Assembly: GCA_036795455.1 (NCBI GenBank)
Contig: DAIRET010000014.1
Location: forward strand, 1 to 28,351
Length of the DNA: 28,351 bases
Direction: 5' to 3'
Source: DAIRET01 sp036795455
GTDB lineage: Bacteria > Bacteroidota > Ignavibacteria > Ignavibacteriales > Ignavibacteriaceae
Shown: in pieces, positions 16,762-23,832 of the stretch
Numbering within the stretch: the stretch's first letter is position 1
Layout of the letters: each line of letters opens with the position of its first letter
Program-made: the position numbers and the translations under genes
The notes under the pieces: model-generated
The model's input: only the letters and a program-made list of their open reading frames with translations
Told to the model about the DNA's origin: nothing
The model's database searches: none

Positions 16762-17010
16762 CTATTTACTAATTTGATATACAATCTTTCTAATTGTATC
16801 AAATTGTAGGTAAGGATAGTCTTCCCGAATACTGTCAATTGCATCCCCGGCAGAGATTTTATTCGATCGTAGACTTTTAAATTTCTTACGGATGTGATAA
16901 TCTCTAACAGATTTTTCATCTATTAAACCGTGCGATGTCAAAAGTTCATAAGTGTCATCACTTATTAAATCCGACAAAGGATTATCGATTTTTGCTTTTA
17001 TTGTTTGCAT
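16762..17010 (-). CDS. Small cytoplasmic protein of unknown function
   Basis: 82 residues. AAAGG lies eight bases before the ATG at 17010, and the composition is that of a real, charged, soluble protein. There is no signal peptide or membrane helix. The second half (IRKKFKSLRSNKISAGDAIDSI, then a helix-prone FDTIRKIVYQ) is basic and mostly helical and could hold a helix-turn-helix, but this is weak. I do not recognise the family. It lies between two structured-RNA units: one ends about 90 bases upstream of its start and the other begins about 70 bases after its stop. Its promoter may be the one at 17221-17250 with read-through of the 17101 terminator, as I see no good promoter in between. Confidence 0.6.
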   Translation of the reverse strand: MQTIKAKIDNPLSDLISDDTYELLTSHGLIDEKSVRDYHIRKKFKSLRSNKISAGDAIDSIREDYPYLQFDTIRKIVYQISK

Positions 17011-17100
17011 TACAGTAACCTTTCTGTTTGTTAGTTGAATGGTATATCGTTAAACGGGTATCAAACAAATCAATACCAACAACTCCTTTCATTAATTAAC

Positions 17101-17132
17101 AAAAAACCGACCATAGAAATTCCATAATCGGT
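17101..17132 (-). terminator. Strong intrinsic terminator upstream of the 82-residue gene
   Basis: On the minus strand bases 17132-17106 form one hairpin: ACCGA pairs with TCGGT, and the seven bases inside continue the stem (three G-U pairs) to a three-base loop, giving 12 pairs in all. Five T residues follow (17105-17101), in addition to the last T of the stem. The plus strand has no T-run after the hairpin, so it works in the minus direction. Confidence 0.7.
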
Positions 17133-17216
17133 ATCACTAACTACGTTAGGTGTAATCATCCTTATGTAATTTATATGGTTAAAGTAGCGAAACGTTCGAT
17201 AAATAATCCTTTTTTT
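17101..17216 (-). ncRNA. Candidate small RNA or leader RNA
   Basis: About 115 bases on the minus strand, between a good promoter element (17228-17221) and the terminator hairpin. Besides the terminator it can form a hairpin CACCUAAC-GUA-GUUAGUG (17152-17135, one bulged C) and a small CGAA-CGU-UUCG hairpin near 17190. The longest ATG-led open frame within it begins at an ATG directly next to AAGG and would run through the terminator to give a 29-residue peptide, which I do not believe is made. It may act as a free RNA or as an attenuator for the 82-residue gene, whose ATG lies about 90 bases further on. No known RNA family is recognised. Confidence 0.45.
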
Positions 17217-17220
17217 ATTG

Positions 17221-17250
17221 CAAAAATAACAGTTTTTGCTCTAATGTCAA
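17221..17250 (-). promoter_or_regulatory. Bacteroidota-type promoter for the 17.1-kb RNA
   Basis: On the minus strand TATTTTTG (17228-17221) matches TAnnTTTG fully. The TTG of CTTGAC (17250-17248) lies 19 bases upstream. Spacing and sequence closely parallel the promoter at 16697-16727. Transcription would start near 17216 and run toward the terminator at 17101-17132. Confidence 0.6.
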
Positions 17251-17420
17251 GTGTTTTTTTACTATCGGCTCAAAATTTTGATAAAATATTAATAAATAAT
17301 GGTATTTTAGCGAAAAAAACCGCTTCCATCTTCAATTAAAAGCTGTCAGGAGCATTTATACCGGTGAAGAAGACCCTGTATATTTTTACCGATTCCTCAA
17401 TCAGTCGGCGGTAGAGTGTT

Positions 17421-17449
17421 AATTTTTTATTATAGAAATATTAACTTTG
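17421..17449 (+). promoter_or_regulatory. Promoter for the LD-carboxypeptidase gene
   Basis: AATTTTTT at 17421 and TTAACTTTG at 17441-17449 repeat, with the same 20-base offset, the arrangement before the S9 peptidase gene. TAACTTTG fits the TAnnTTTG consensus. The start codon lies 51 bases further on. Confidence 0.5.
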
Positions 17450-17500
17450 TTGTAGGAAAAAAGAAAATTCTATGAACCCACTACAAAAAAAGGAATAGTT

Positions 17501-18442
17501 ATGAAACTGGTAAAACCTAATCGATTAAAAAAAGGAGATTTAATAGGAATTATTTCTCCGGCTTCTTCACCGGACGATCTTACAAGGATAGAAAAGGGAG
17601 TTCAATATCTTGAATCTCTTGGGTACAAAACGGAAGTCGGAAAAAATGTCGGTAAATATTACGGTTATCTTGCCGGTACAAACGAAGAGAGACTGGAAGA
17701 CCTTCATTATATGTTCGGTAAAAAGGAAGTTAAGGCTGTTATTTGTGTACGGGGCGGATACGGCTCACCACGATTATTACCGCATATCAACTTTAATCTT
17801 ATTAAGAAAAATCCCAAGATATTTGTTGGTTACAGCGATATTACTTCATTACAAATGGCATTTCTTAAAAAAGCCAATCTTGTTACATTTGCCGGTCCGA
17901 TGCTCGCAGTTGACCTGTATAATGAAGTTAATCCGTACGCCGAAGAGTATTTCTGGCGAGCTTTAACTTCACCTAAAAAGATCGGGAAGATTCAGATGCC
18001 GGAGAATGAAGAATTGAAAATTATTCACCAAGGAAAAGCAGAAGGACCGATTATCGGCGGGAACCTTACACTGTTTGCTTCACTATTTGGAACCGGGTTA
18101 TTGCCGAAAGCGAAAAATTCAATTTTACTGCTTGAAGACATCGGCGAAGTAGCTTACAGGGTTGATAGATACCTTGTTCAGTTTGTTCTTGCTGGAATAT
18201 TTGAGAAAATCAACGGTTTGATTCTCGGGCATTTTACTGATTGCGAAGAGACGGATCCAACTAAAAAAACTTTAACTTTAGATGAAGTATTAGACGGTTA
18301 TCTAAACAACCTTATGATTCCTACTGTGTCTAATTTTTCTCACGGACATATTAAAAATATTGTTACAATACCCTTCGGTATTAATGTTAAATTGAATGCC
18401 GATAAAGGATTTATTGAACTAACCGAAGGAGCCGTTGAATAA
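17501..18442 (+). CDS. ldcA: LD-carboxypeptidase (peptidase family S66)
   Basis: 313 residues, the normal length. Cleaves the terminal D-alanine from muropeptide tetrapeptides during cell-wall recycling, in the cytoplasm. The fold markers are IGIISPASS near the N-terminus, VRGGYGSPRLLP, and the catalytic serine Ser112 in VGYSDITSL. Glu212 in LLLEDIGE and His283 in SHGHIKN are at nearly the same spacing as the Ser-Glu-His triad of Pseudomonas LdcA. AGGAA at 17491 supports the ATG. An eight-codon frame, MNPLQKKE, ends two bases before this ATG and might couple translation. Some S66 proteins act on other substrates such as microcin, so the exact substrate is inferred. Confidence 0.92.
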   Translation: MKLVKPNRLKKGDLIGIISPASSPDDLTRIEKGVQYLESLGYKTEVGKNVGKYYGYLAGTNEERLEDLHYMFGKKEVKAVICVRGGYGSPRLLPHINFNLIKKNPKIFVGYSDITSLQMAFLKKANLVTFAGPMLAVDLYNEVNPYAEEYFWRALTSPKKIGKIQMPENEELKIIHQGKAEGPIIGGNLTLFASLFGTGLLPKAKNSILLLEDIGEVAYRVDRYLVQFVLAGIFEKINGLILGHFTDCEETDPTKKTLTLDEVLDGYLNNLMIPTVSNFSHGHIKNIVTIPFGINVKLNADKGFIELTEGAVE

Positions 18443-18520
18443 ATTTAATTAACTTTTCTTGACGGGAAACTCGTTCTATTGCTTCCCTGATACTCATTTT
18501 TTCACCGATTGGAGGTTAAT

Positions 18521-19228
18521 ATGAAAGTATTAGGAACATTTGAAAAGGCAAAGCGGTACATTGATTCTAAAACAAAGTACCCTGGTGCAAGGGTAAAGTA
18601 CAATACCGGTCCTTGCATTACATTATCAAGAGAAGCGGGAGCCGGTTCCGGTTTGATTGCCGAAAGGATTGTCGATTTTTTACAACCACGGTCAAAAGAC
18701 CCGGAAACCAATTGGGGGATATTCGATAAAAACCTGATTCAGAAAGTATTGGAAGACCATAATCTTCCCAAGCAGATTGAGAAGTTTATGGGTGAAGAAA
18801 AACCGCCATTTTTTCAGCAGGTTATGAACGAAATTTTCGGTGTACATCCGCCGTTGCTAACGCTGCACCATAAAACTACCGAAACAATTTATGAACTCGG
18901 CAGTATCGGTAATGTGATTATTATCGGAAGGGGAGCGAATATTATTACGGCTTCACTGAGTAATGCTTTTCACGTAAGACTGGTTGCACCGCTTGAAATC
19001 CGGATTAAAAATGTTCAGGATTTTTACGAGAACACTAAACAAGAAGCAATCGAATTTATAAAGAAGGAAGACGTTAAAAGAGCAAAATTCATTAAAGAGC
19101 ATTTCAACAAAAATGCAGAAGACCCGCAGCTCTACCATCTTATAATTAATACCGGTTGGGTATCAATTGAGGAGACTGCTGAAATAATCAGCGATGCAGT
19201 TGTTACCAAGTTTCCGAATTTCTTCTGA
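18521..19228 (+). CDS. Cytidylate kinase-like family protein
   Basis: 235 residues from the ATG at 18521, which follows GGAGG by five bases; an in-frame TTG four codons upstream overlaps that SD and is not used. A P-loop-like segment, CITLSREAGAGSGLIAERI, lies at about 32-50, and GNVIIIGRGANII near the middle followed by FHVRLVAPLEIRI matches the cytidylate-kinase-like family (PF13189). The true Cmk proteins that phosphorylate CMP have a different NMP-binding insert, so the substrate here is uncertain; no second cmk is in the window. The preceding stop is 78 bases away with no strong terminator, so it may share the LD-carboxypeptidase transcript. Confidence 0.82.
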   Translation: MKVLGTFEKAKRYIDSKTKYPGARVKYNTGPCITLSREAGAGSGLIAERIVDFLQPRSKDPETNWGIFDKNLIQKVLEDHNLPKQIEKFMGEEKPPFFQQVMNEIFGVHPPLLTLHHKTTETIYELGSIGNVIIIGRGANIITASLSNAFHVRLVAPLEIRIKNVQDFYENTKQEAIEFIKKEDVKRAKFIKEHFNKNAEDPQLYHLIINTGWVSIEETAEIISDAVVTKFPNFF

Positions 19229-19233
19229 TAATT

Positions 19234-19283
19234 ATCCTTGTTCTCTATTCTAATTAATGAAATGAGAACAAGGATTTTATTTG
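19234..19283 (+). terminator. Perfect 12-bp hairpin terminator between convergent genes
   Basis: Bases 19234-19245 (atccttgttctc) are the exact reverse complement of 19264-19275, with an 18-base loop, followed by TTTATTTG on the plus strand. It begins six bases after the cytidylate kinase-like stop and ends 18 bases before the stop of the convergent amidase. On the minus strand the tail is poor in T, so it best serves the plus-strand unit. Confidence 0.75.
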
Positions 19284-19293
19284 CTTCGAAAAC

Positions 19294-19884
19294 TTACTTG
19301 CTTTTCAGTTTTAGCTTTACTTGCTCAACGAGGTAACCATTTTGAATATAACGGTAAAGGTTTTTACCTGGACAAGCAGTTTCAGCAAAGTCTTTATGTC
19401 CGCTTATCGTATCCGGCGAGATATTATATTTTTCGCAGCAATGTGCGATAAGGTTGATTAGAGATTCAAGTTGTTTCTCAGTTACTTCCTGTACTTCAAA
19501 ATTACCGAGACATGTTATTAAAAGATGTCCCTCAGGGTTATACGTCGTAGCAGTTTCGCCGGCGGTGAATACGTTTCTTCCTTCATAAATATTACCGTCA
19601 AAGTCGATCATAAAATGATACGGCATGTCAGACCAATTTCTATCTTTTCCCATTCCCCAGGTTTGAACGCTTTTTATATGCCCGGCTGCATTTTTCTTAT
19701 CCGGGTCGAATACGGTTCCTTCATGATGAATCGTGATTTTTTCAGGTATATGCGATGTGAAAGGTTTTGCTGGAGCTGCATTCCAATCTTCTCTTGGTAT
19801 TATTTTTATTGATTCAACACTACTTGAACAGGAAAAACTAATTATAACGAAAAGTAGCATAAGTGTATAAGATATTTTCTTCAA
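19294..19884 (-). CDS. Lipoprotein N-acetylmuramoyl-L-alanine amidase (Amidase_2/PGRP fold)
   Basis: 196 residues. The start is TTG at 19884: GGAG, within the ispE 3' end, lies eight bases before it, and it opens a signal peptide (MKKISYTLMLLFVIISFSC) with Cys19 as likely lipid anchor. The amidase domain has IPREDWNAAP, the zinc-binding His in TIHHEGT (53/54), His163 in GHKDF and Cys171 in ACPGK; the eight-residue gap between the last two equals that in peptidoglycan recognition proteins. It should cut the bond between muramic acid and L-alanine of peptidoglycan in the periplasm. It is the last gene of a five-gene minus-strand operon, with its stop facing a hairpin terminator of the convergent unit. 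Confidence 0.9.
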   Translation of the reverse strand: MKKISYTLMLLFVIISFSCSSSVESIKIIPREDWNAAPAKPFTSHIPEKITIHHEGTVFDPDKKNAAGHIKSVQTWGMGKDRNWSDMPYHFMIDFDGNIYEGRNVFTAGETATTYNPEGHLLITCLGNFEVQEVTEKQLESLINLIAHCCEKYNISPDTISGHKDFAETACPGKNLYRYIQNGYLVEQVKLKLKSK

Positions 19885-19889
19885 ATTAT

Positions 19890-20732
19890 TTACTCCGATA
19901 TTTCTGTGTATGTAAAAAACTTTTCTTTATAGTATGAATCGGCTTTATTCAAACTATCGATGTTATTGAATAGCGCAAAAACAGACGAGCCGCTTCCGCT
20001 CATTAAAACAAATTCTGCTCCGGCATTGTATAGCTCCTCTTTTAACTTTTTAATCACCGGATATTCAGTAAATACAACTTCTTCAAAGTCATTTCTTACT
20101 TTTCCTATTAAAGTTGAAAAGTCATCAATTTGAATTTTATTTAACCCGGACAACTTAAACAGCGATGGCTTCGGTTTTATCTTTGAATAAGCCCACTTTG
20201 TCGGAATATGAATACCCGGATTTATTAAAAGTATATGTTTATTAATTTCAAACTCAACTGGTGTTAGCTTTTCACCGCGGGATTCAGCGTACGATGGTAT
20301 CGGTTTTAAAAAGAATGGTACATCCGAACCCAATTGAGATGCAAGTTCATGTAGTTTTTCTTTATTGATATGAAGGTTAAACATTTCTTTTATAGAAGCT
20401 AATGTAGAAGCAGCATTCGAACTTCCTCCGCCAAGCCCGGCACCCAAAGGGATATTTTTTTCAAGGTGAATTCGAGCATTTATCTTTTTGCCGGTTGTAT
20501 TTTCAAGCAGTCGAACAGCTTTTATTATAAGGTTGTTTTCAAGAGCTTCGTTGTTTAAAGTCCCGGATGTTGACGTTAATTCAAGTTTATCCGATTTTTC
20601 AAAAGTGATTATATCACAAAGACTAAGCGGATAAAATATTGTTTCGATATTATGAAATCCATCGTCTCTTTTTCCAACGATGTTTAACCCGAAATTAATT
20701 TTTGACAGCGATTTTATTATGATTTTTTTCAT
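19890..20732 (-). CDS. ispE: 4-diphosphocytidyl-2-C-methyl-D-erythritol kinase
   Basis: 280 residues. Phosphorylates CDP-methylerythritol with ATP in the MEP pathway to isoprenoids. It is a GHMP kinase: Lys11 in SLSKINFGLNI, the ATP loop PLGAGLGGGSSNAAS at 95-109, the likely catalytic Asp137 in LGSDVPFFL, and LMSGSGSSVFALF near the C-terminus are all present. Its ATG at 20732 lies 38 bases inside the upstream homocysteine methyltransferase-like gene and has no clear SD, so translation is probably coupled. The mRNA continues into the amidase gene six bases after the stop. Confidence 0.95.
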   Translation of the reverse strand: MKKIIIKSLSKINFGLNIVGKRDDGFHNIETIFYPLSLCDIITFEKSDKLELTSTSGTLNNEALENNLIIKAVRLLENTTGKKINARIHLEKNIPLGAGLGGGSSNAASTLASIKEMFNLHINKEKLHELASQLGSDVPFFLKPIPSYAESRGEKLTPVEFEINKHILLINPGIHIPTKWAYSKIKPKPSLFKLSGLNKIQIDDFSTLIGKVRNDFEEVVFTEYPVIKKLKEELYNAGAEFVLMSGSGSSVFALFNNIDSLNKADSYYKEKFFTYTEISE

Positions 20733-21606
20733 TTAGCAGTTTGTTTAATTCTTTAATGTGTGCGGGAGTTGAACCACAGCATGCGCCTAAAAAAGAAGGT
20801 TTTTTAGAAAGATACTTCGAAGCTACAGTTGCATATTCTTTCGGGATAATGCCGCATGAAATTTCTTTATCAGTAAAATTCCCGCTGCCGCAGTTTAAAT
20901 AGAATCCCCAATTGAAATTCAATTTTATTCTTTTAACAATTCTCTTCAATGTATCATTAAAAAAGCAATTGAAACCGATAGCCAATGGCTCGTAATCCGA
21001 AGTGAAAGCCAATACTTCTTTCAGCGATTCACCGGATAGTATTGTTAAATCCTTATTTACAAATAGGCTTATTACAAACGGGATTTCATTCTTTGAGCAA
21101 TATTTGCATATTATTTCAATTTCATCCATGTGGCTTTGTGTTTCATTCAAAACGAAATCACAGCCGGAATTCATCAAAGTTTCTATATGAAGTTGATGAT
21201 TACTTATTAATTCCTTTTTTGTTAATGTTCTGAAAGCCTGGTAGCTGTCTTCAGCAGGTGGATTGGAACCTGCTATCAACACATTGTTTCCTTTACTTGC
21301 TGTAATTGCAGTTTGGACTCCGGCATTAACTAATTTTTTAAAATCATATTTCAGCCCGGATTTTTTAACTGCGGCAGGGTTTGTTCTGAATGTATTTGTA
21401 GTAATTATATCTGCTCCAGCTTTAATATACTCCACGTGAATACTATACACTGCTTCAGGATTTTTTATGTTAGCAAGACTTGACCACAACTGCGTATTAA
21501 CATCAATTCCTTTAGACTGCAATAGACTTCCCATTGCACCGTCAAGAATTAATGGGTATCCGGTCTTCCGCACAAAGGAAAACAGATTAAAGCTAAGTGA
21601 ATGCAT
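20695..21606 (-). CDS. Stand-alone homocysteine S-methyltransferase domain protein
   Basis: 303 residues, one Hcy-methyltransferase barrel. The family zinc site is complete: Cys214 in IGFNCFF and Cys276-Cys277 in GACCGSTP. ILDGAMGSLLQSKGI and ADIITTNTFRTNP are typical of the BHMT/MmuM/MetH-N group. It may transfer a methyl group to homocysteine to form methionine, but there is no cobalamin- or folate-binding domain here, so the methyl donor (S-methylmethionine, betaine or a partner protein) is unknown. The start overlaps the upstream glycosyltransferase stop by one base (TAATG), and its own 3' end overlaps ispE by 38 bases, so it is embedded in an envelope-synthesis operon without an evident pathway link. 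Confidence 0.85.
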   Translation of the reverse strand: MHSLSFNLFSFVRKTGYPLILDGAMGSLLQSKGIDVNTQLWSSLANIKNPEAVYSIHVEYIKAGADIITTNTFRTNPAAVKKSGLKYDFKKLVNAGVQTAITASKGNNVLIAGSNPPAEDSYQAFRTLTKKELISNHQLHIETLMNSGCDFVLNETQSHMDEIEIICKYCSKNEIPFVISLFVNKDLTILSGESLKEVLAFTSDYEPLAIGFNCFFNDTLKRIVKRIKLNFNWGFYLNCGSGNFTDKEISCGIIPKEYATVASKYLSKKPSFLGACCGSTPAHIKELNKLLNEKNHNKIAVKN

Positions 21607-22670
21607 TACTGCTTGCAGTTAATATGTTTTAATAAAAAAGGTTCGAACTTTGATATTACTTTATCAAATTCAACATTATCGAGCGTTGGTTCTTTGGTAA
21701 CAACACAATCAAAGTCCGAGCGGTAAGGAGACCAAACCATATCGTCTGTGTTATACTGGACGTATACTCCGAATACAGGCTTTTTATGAATTGAAGCAAG
21801 ATGAATTGTTGCTGTATCCGGAGAGAATAGCAAATCAACCTGTGAAACAATAGCAGCAAATTCATCGAATGATGGAGTGTAAAAAATCTTTTTCTTTTCT
21901 AATGTTATTTGAAATGCGTGATGCAAATCTCTTGTCGTTGAAAGTAAAAGAACATCAATGGAAAGTTTATTGCAAAACTCCATTAATTTTTTGAATTTAG
22001 ATATACCCCAAAATCTTGCTTCGCTTCCGGCAGATATATTAATGCCAAGTAAAAATTTCTTTTCCGGGAAATGTGTATTAACAAACTTTATAGCTTTTCC
22101 CATTGATTGCCCGGATGGGAAATACTGGATATTACTATTGTTGTTGTCGATTTCAATTCCTAACAGCTTTCCTAATTCTAAAATTCTATCAACAACGTGA
22201 TTGTTTACCGGGTCTAGTTTTTTAACCGTATGAGTAAATACGGAATGATTCTGTTTTTCAAGTGCTATTTTAAATGGAACTTTTAAATATCTAATCATGA
22301 AAGTAACCGTTGTTGAAACGTCATCGTGGGTGTCAACTACAGCATCAAGTTGAAGTGAGTTCAGCTTTTTGAGTAAAGTAAAAAAGTTGATAATCCCTTT
22401 TTCAAAAACAATAACTTCATCCGCTAAAAATTTTTGAAACACAAAATGGTTTTTACTGTCCGCCAGTATATATGTTTTGCACTGAATTTGCTTTTTAACT
22501 TCATAAATAAGCGGCGTAGTAACCAGAGCGTCGCCGATCCTATTTAGCCTTATAAACAGAATTTTAGAGTTTTTAGAGAACTTCGGTTCGCTGTTATTTC
22601 TCCGGTGTTTATTAAATCCGAGAAAAAGGGATAATAAAAACTTTTTTAATGCTACTTCAAACCTCTTCAT
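21606..22670 (-). CDS. Glycosyltransferase family 9 (heptosyltransferase-like) protein
   Basis: 354 residues. After a basic N-terminal extension of about 30 residues comes ILFIRLNRIGDALVTTPLI, the GT9 donor-domain start. The C-terminal sugar-nucleotide site is LLFSPDTATIHLASIHKKP, in which SPDTATIHLA takes the place of the usual NDSGPMHLA; the aspartate and histidine are kept. GT9 enzymes add heptose or related sugars to the lipopolysaccharide inner core at the cytoplasmic face. The start overlaps the stop of the upstream GT9 gene in the form ATGA. The changed motif suggests a different sugar or acceptor from its neighbour. Confidence 0.85.
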   Translation of the reverse strand: MKRFEVALKKFLLSLFLGFNKHRRNNSEPKFSKNSKILFIRLNRIGDALVTTPLIYEVKKQIQCKTYILADSKNHFVFQKFLADEVIVFEKGIINFFTLLKKLNSLQLDAVVDTHDDVSTTVTFMIRYLKVPFKIALEKQNHSVFTHTVKKLDPVNNHVVDRILELGKLLGIEIDNNNSNIQYFPSGQSMGKAIKFVNTHFPEKKFLLGINISAGSEARFWGISKFKKLMEFCNKLSIDVLLLSTTRDLHHAFQITLEKKKIFYTPSFDEFAAIVSQVDLLFSPDTATIHLASIHKKPVFGVYVQYNTDDMVWSPYRSDFDCVVTKEPTLDNVEFDKVISKFEPFLLKHINCKQ

Positions 22671-23707
22671 ATTTTAACTGGAGTAAGTTTATTTTTCTGA
22701 ATCAATAGTTCAAATTTATCAATTATTTTCTGAATTGGTAATAAAAAAAAGCATTCCTGGTTTTTGGGACATTTTAACAAATTGCATTCGATACACTCAA
22801 GTTCATCCAACCGCACCCACTCATGCTTTTCTCCGTATGGTCCTTGAAGTTGCGGACTTGTCGGTCCGTGAATCGAAAGAGTTGGAGTTCCGACTGCAGT
22901 TGAAATATGCATTGGACCGCTGTCGTTTGCAATCAGCACCTTACACTTTTGAATTAATGCCGCCATCTGTCTTATGGTTGATTTTGGTGCAATCGCACTT
23001 TTATTCTTTGTAGAATTAAAAATTATCTCCGCATCTTCTGCATCACCGGGTCCCCATAGTATTAAAAATTTTACGTTATATATAGCTGATAAACTGTTCA
23101 ATAACTCAACAAATTTTTCAGGCGGGTACTTTTTTGAATCCCATCCGCCTGAAGGACTGATTCCCACTACAAAATCATCACTGTCAAAATTCTTACAAAA
23201 AAAATCTGAAGCGAACTTTGTGTCGTTTTCATCAATACCTGCGTGAAGATTATTGTGAGATACAGAAAGTCCAATCATTTTTAATAATTCTAAATGAAGT
23301 TGTGCAGCATGAAATTTGCCTCTTTCTTCGGGACCGAAAAGGTTGTAAGCATACTTCCTTCCACGGTAAGGAAAACCGGCTCGATATTTTGCACCGCTTA
23401 AAAAAGTAATAAGTGCGGTTCTCGGGTTTGAATAGAAATCAAAAATAAGGTCATACCTTTCAGTGGCAATTTTTCTAATCAGATTGAGCCCTGAAAATGT
23501 TCCTTCATTTCTAAAGACATGTACATTGTTCACGGAAGAATTTTTCTGTAGAAGAGGTAAAGACGGGTTTTCAGTTAGGTAATCGATTTTTGCATTCGGA
23601 AAATCTTTTATAAGATTATCCAGTACAATTGTCGATAGAACAACGTCTCCGATTCCTTTCAGTTTAATTATAAGAATTTTCCCGACTTTATCTTTATTAA
23701 TTTCCAT
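22667..23707 (-). CDS. Glycosyltransferase family 9 (ADP-heptose:LPS heptosyltransferase-like) protein
   Basis: 346 residues. The N-terminal domain starts ILIIKLKGIGDVVLSTIVLD; the middle has VGISPSGGWDSKKYPPEKF and the donor site LIANDSGPMHISTAVGTP, both standard for WaaF/WaaC-like heptosyltransferases. A cysteine cluster (CIECNLLKCPKNQEC) follows, as often seen in GT9 proteins of this kind. It should transfer heptose-type sugars to lipid A-core, indicating a Gram-negative envelope. It is the first gene of the minus-strand operon that runs to the amidase. The ATG has no clear SD, and 125 bases separate it from the divergent prmC gene. Confidence 0.9.
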   Translation of the reverse strand: MEINKDKVGKILIIKLKGIGDVVLSTIVLDNLIKDFPNAKIDYLTENPSLPLLQKNSSVNNVHVFRNEGTFSGLNLIRKIATERYDLIFDFYSNPRTALITFLSGAKYRAGFPYRGRKYAYNLFGPEERGKFHAAQLHLELLKMIGLSVSHNNLHAGIDENDTKFASDFFCKNFDSDDFVVGISPSGGWDSKKYPPEKFVELLNSLSAIYNVKFLILWGPGDAEDAEIIFNSTKNKSAIAPKSTIRQMAALIQKCKVLIANDSGPMHISTAVGTPTLSIHGPTSPQLQGPYGEKHEWVRLDELECIECNLLKCPKNQECFFLLPIQKIIDKFELLIQKNKLTPVKI

Positions 23708-23832
23708 ATTTAGATTTAATGTGTTAATTTTTCGTTAGTCAATCCAAAAAAATATTAAGTTAGAATTTTTCCTGATAACGACGAGCAATTTACGTCATTT
23801 TTTTCTTCTATTGAATTCGTTTTGTTAAAAAT

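Larger units (their letters stand above)
17133..17500 (+). other. Intergenic region with divergent promoters and a possible decayed coding remnant
   Basis: No convincing gene lies between the minus-strand leader RNA and the LD-carboxypeptidase start. It contains the minus-strand promoter at 17221-17250 and the plus-strand promoter at 17421-17449. Between them, the plus strand is open without a start codon from 17300 to a TAA at 17420-17422, encoding protein-like text (SIYTGEEDPVYFYRFLNQSA). A second overlapping frame starts GTG at 17364 and reads VKKTLYIFTDSSISRR before a TAG. At most one could be a true remnant, and chance is a fair explanation for both. Confidence 0.35.

Noticed and set aside
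17017..17166. Short ATG-led frames (29 and 36 codons) in the leader of the 82-residue gene
   Set aside because: One crosses the terminator, the other has no SD and overlaps the real gene; composition is not protein-like.
17610..17966. Open frame of 118 codons in another frame of the LD-carboxypeptidase gene
   Set aside because: It is a shadow of a well-supported enzyme and has no SD.
18464..18487. GGGAA/TTCCC inverted repeat before the cytidylate kinase-like gene
   Set aside because: A five-base stem with a 14-base loop and no T-run is too weak for a terminator.
23708..23832. Promoters for the divergent GT9 and prmC genes
   Set aside because: Only partial matches to TAnnTTTG with poor spacing were found, so no site is called.
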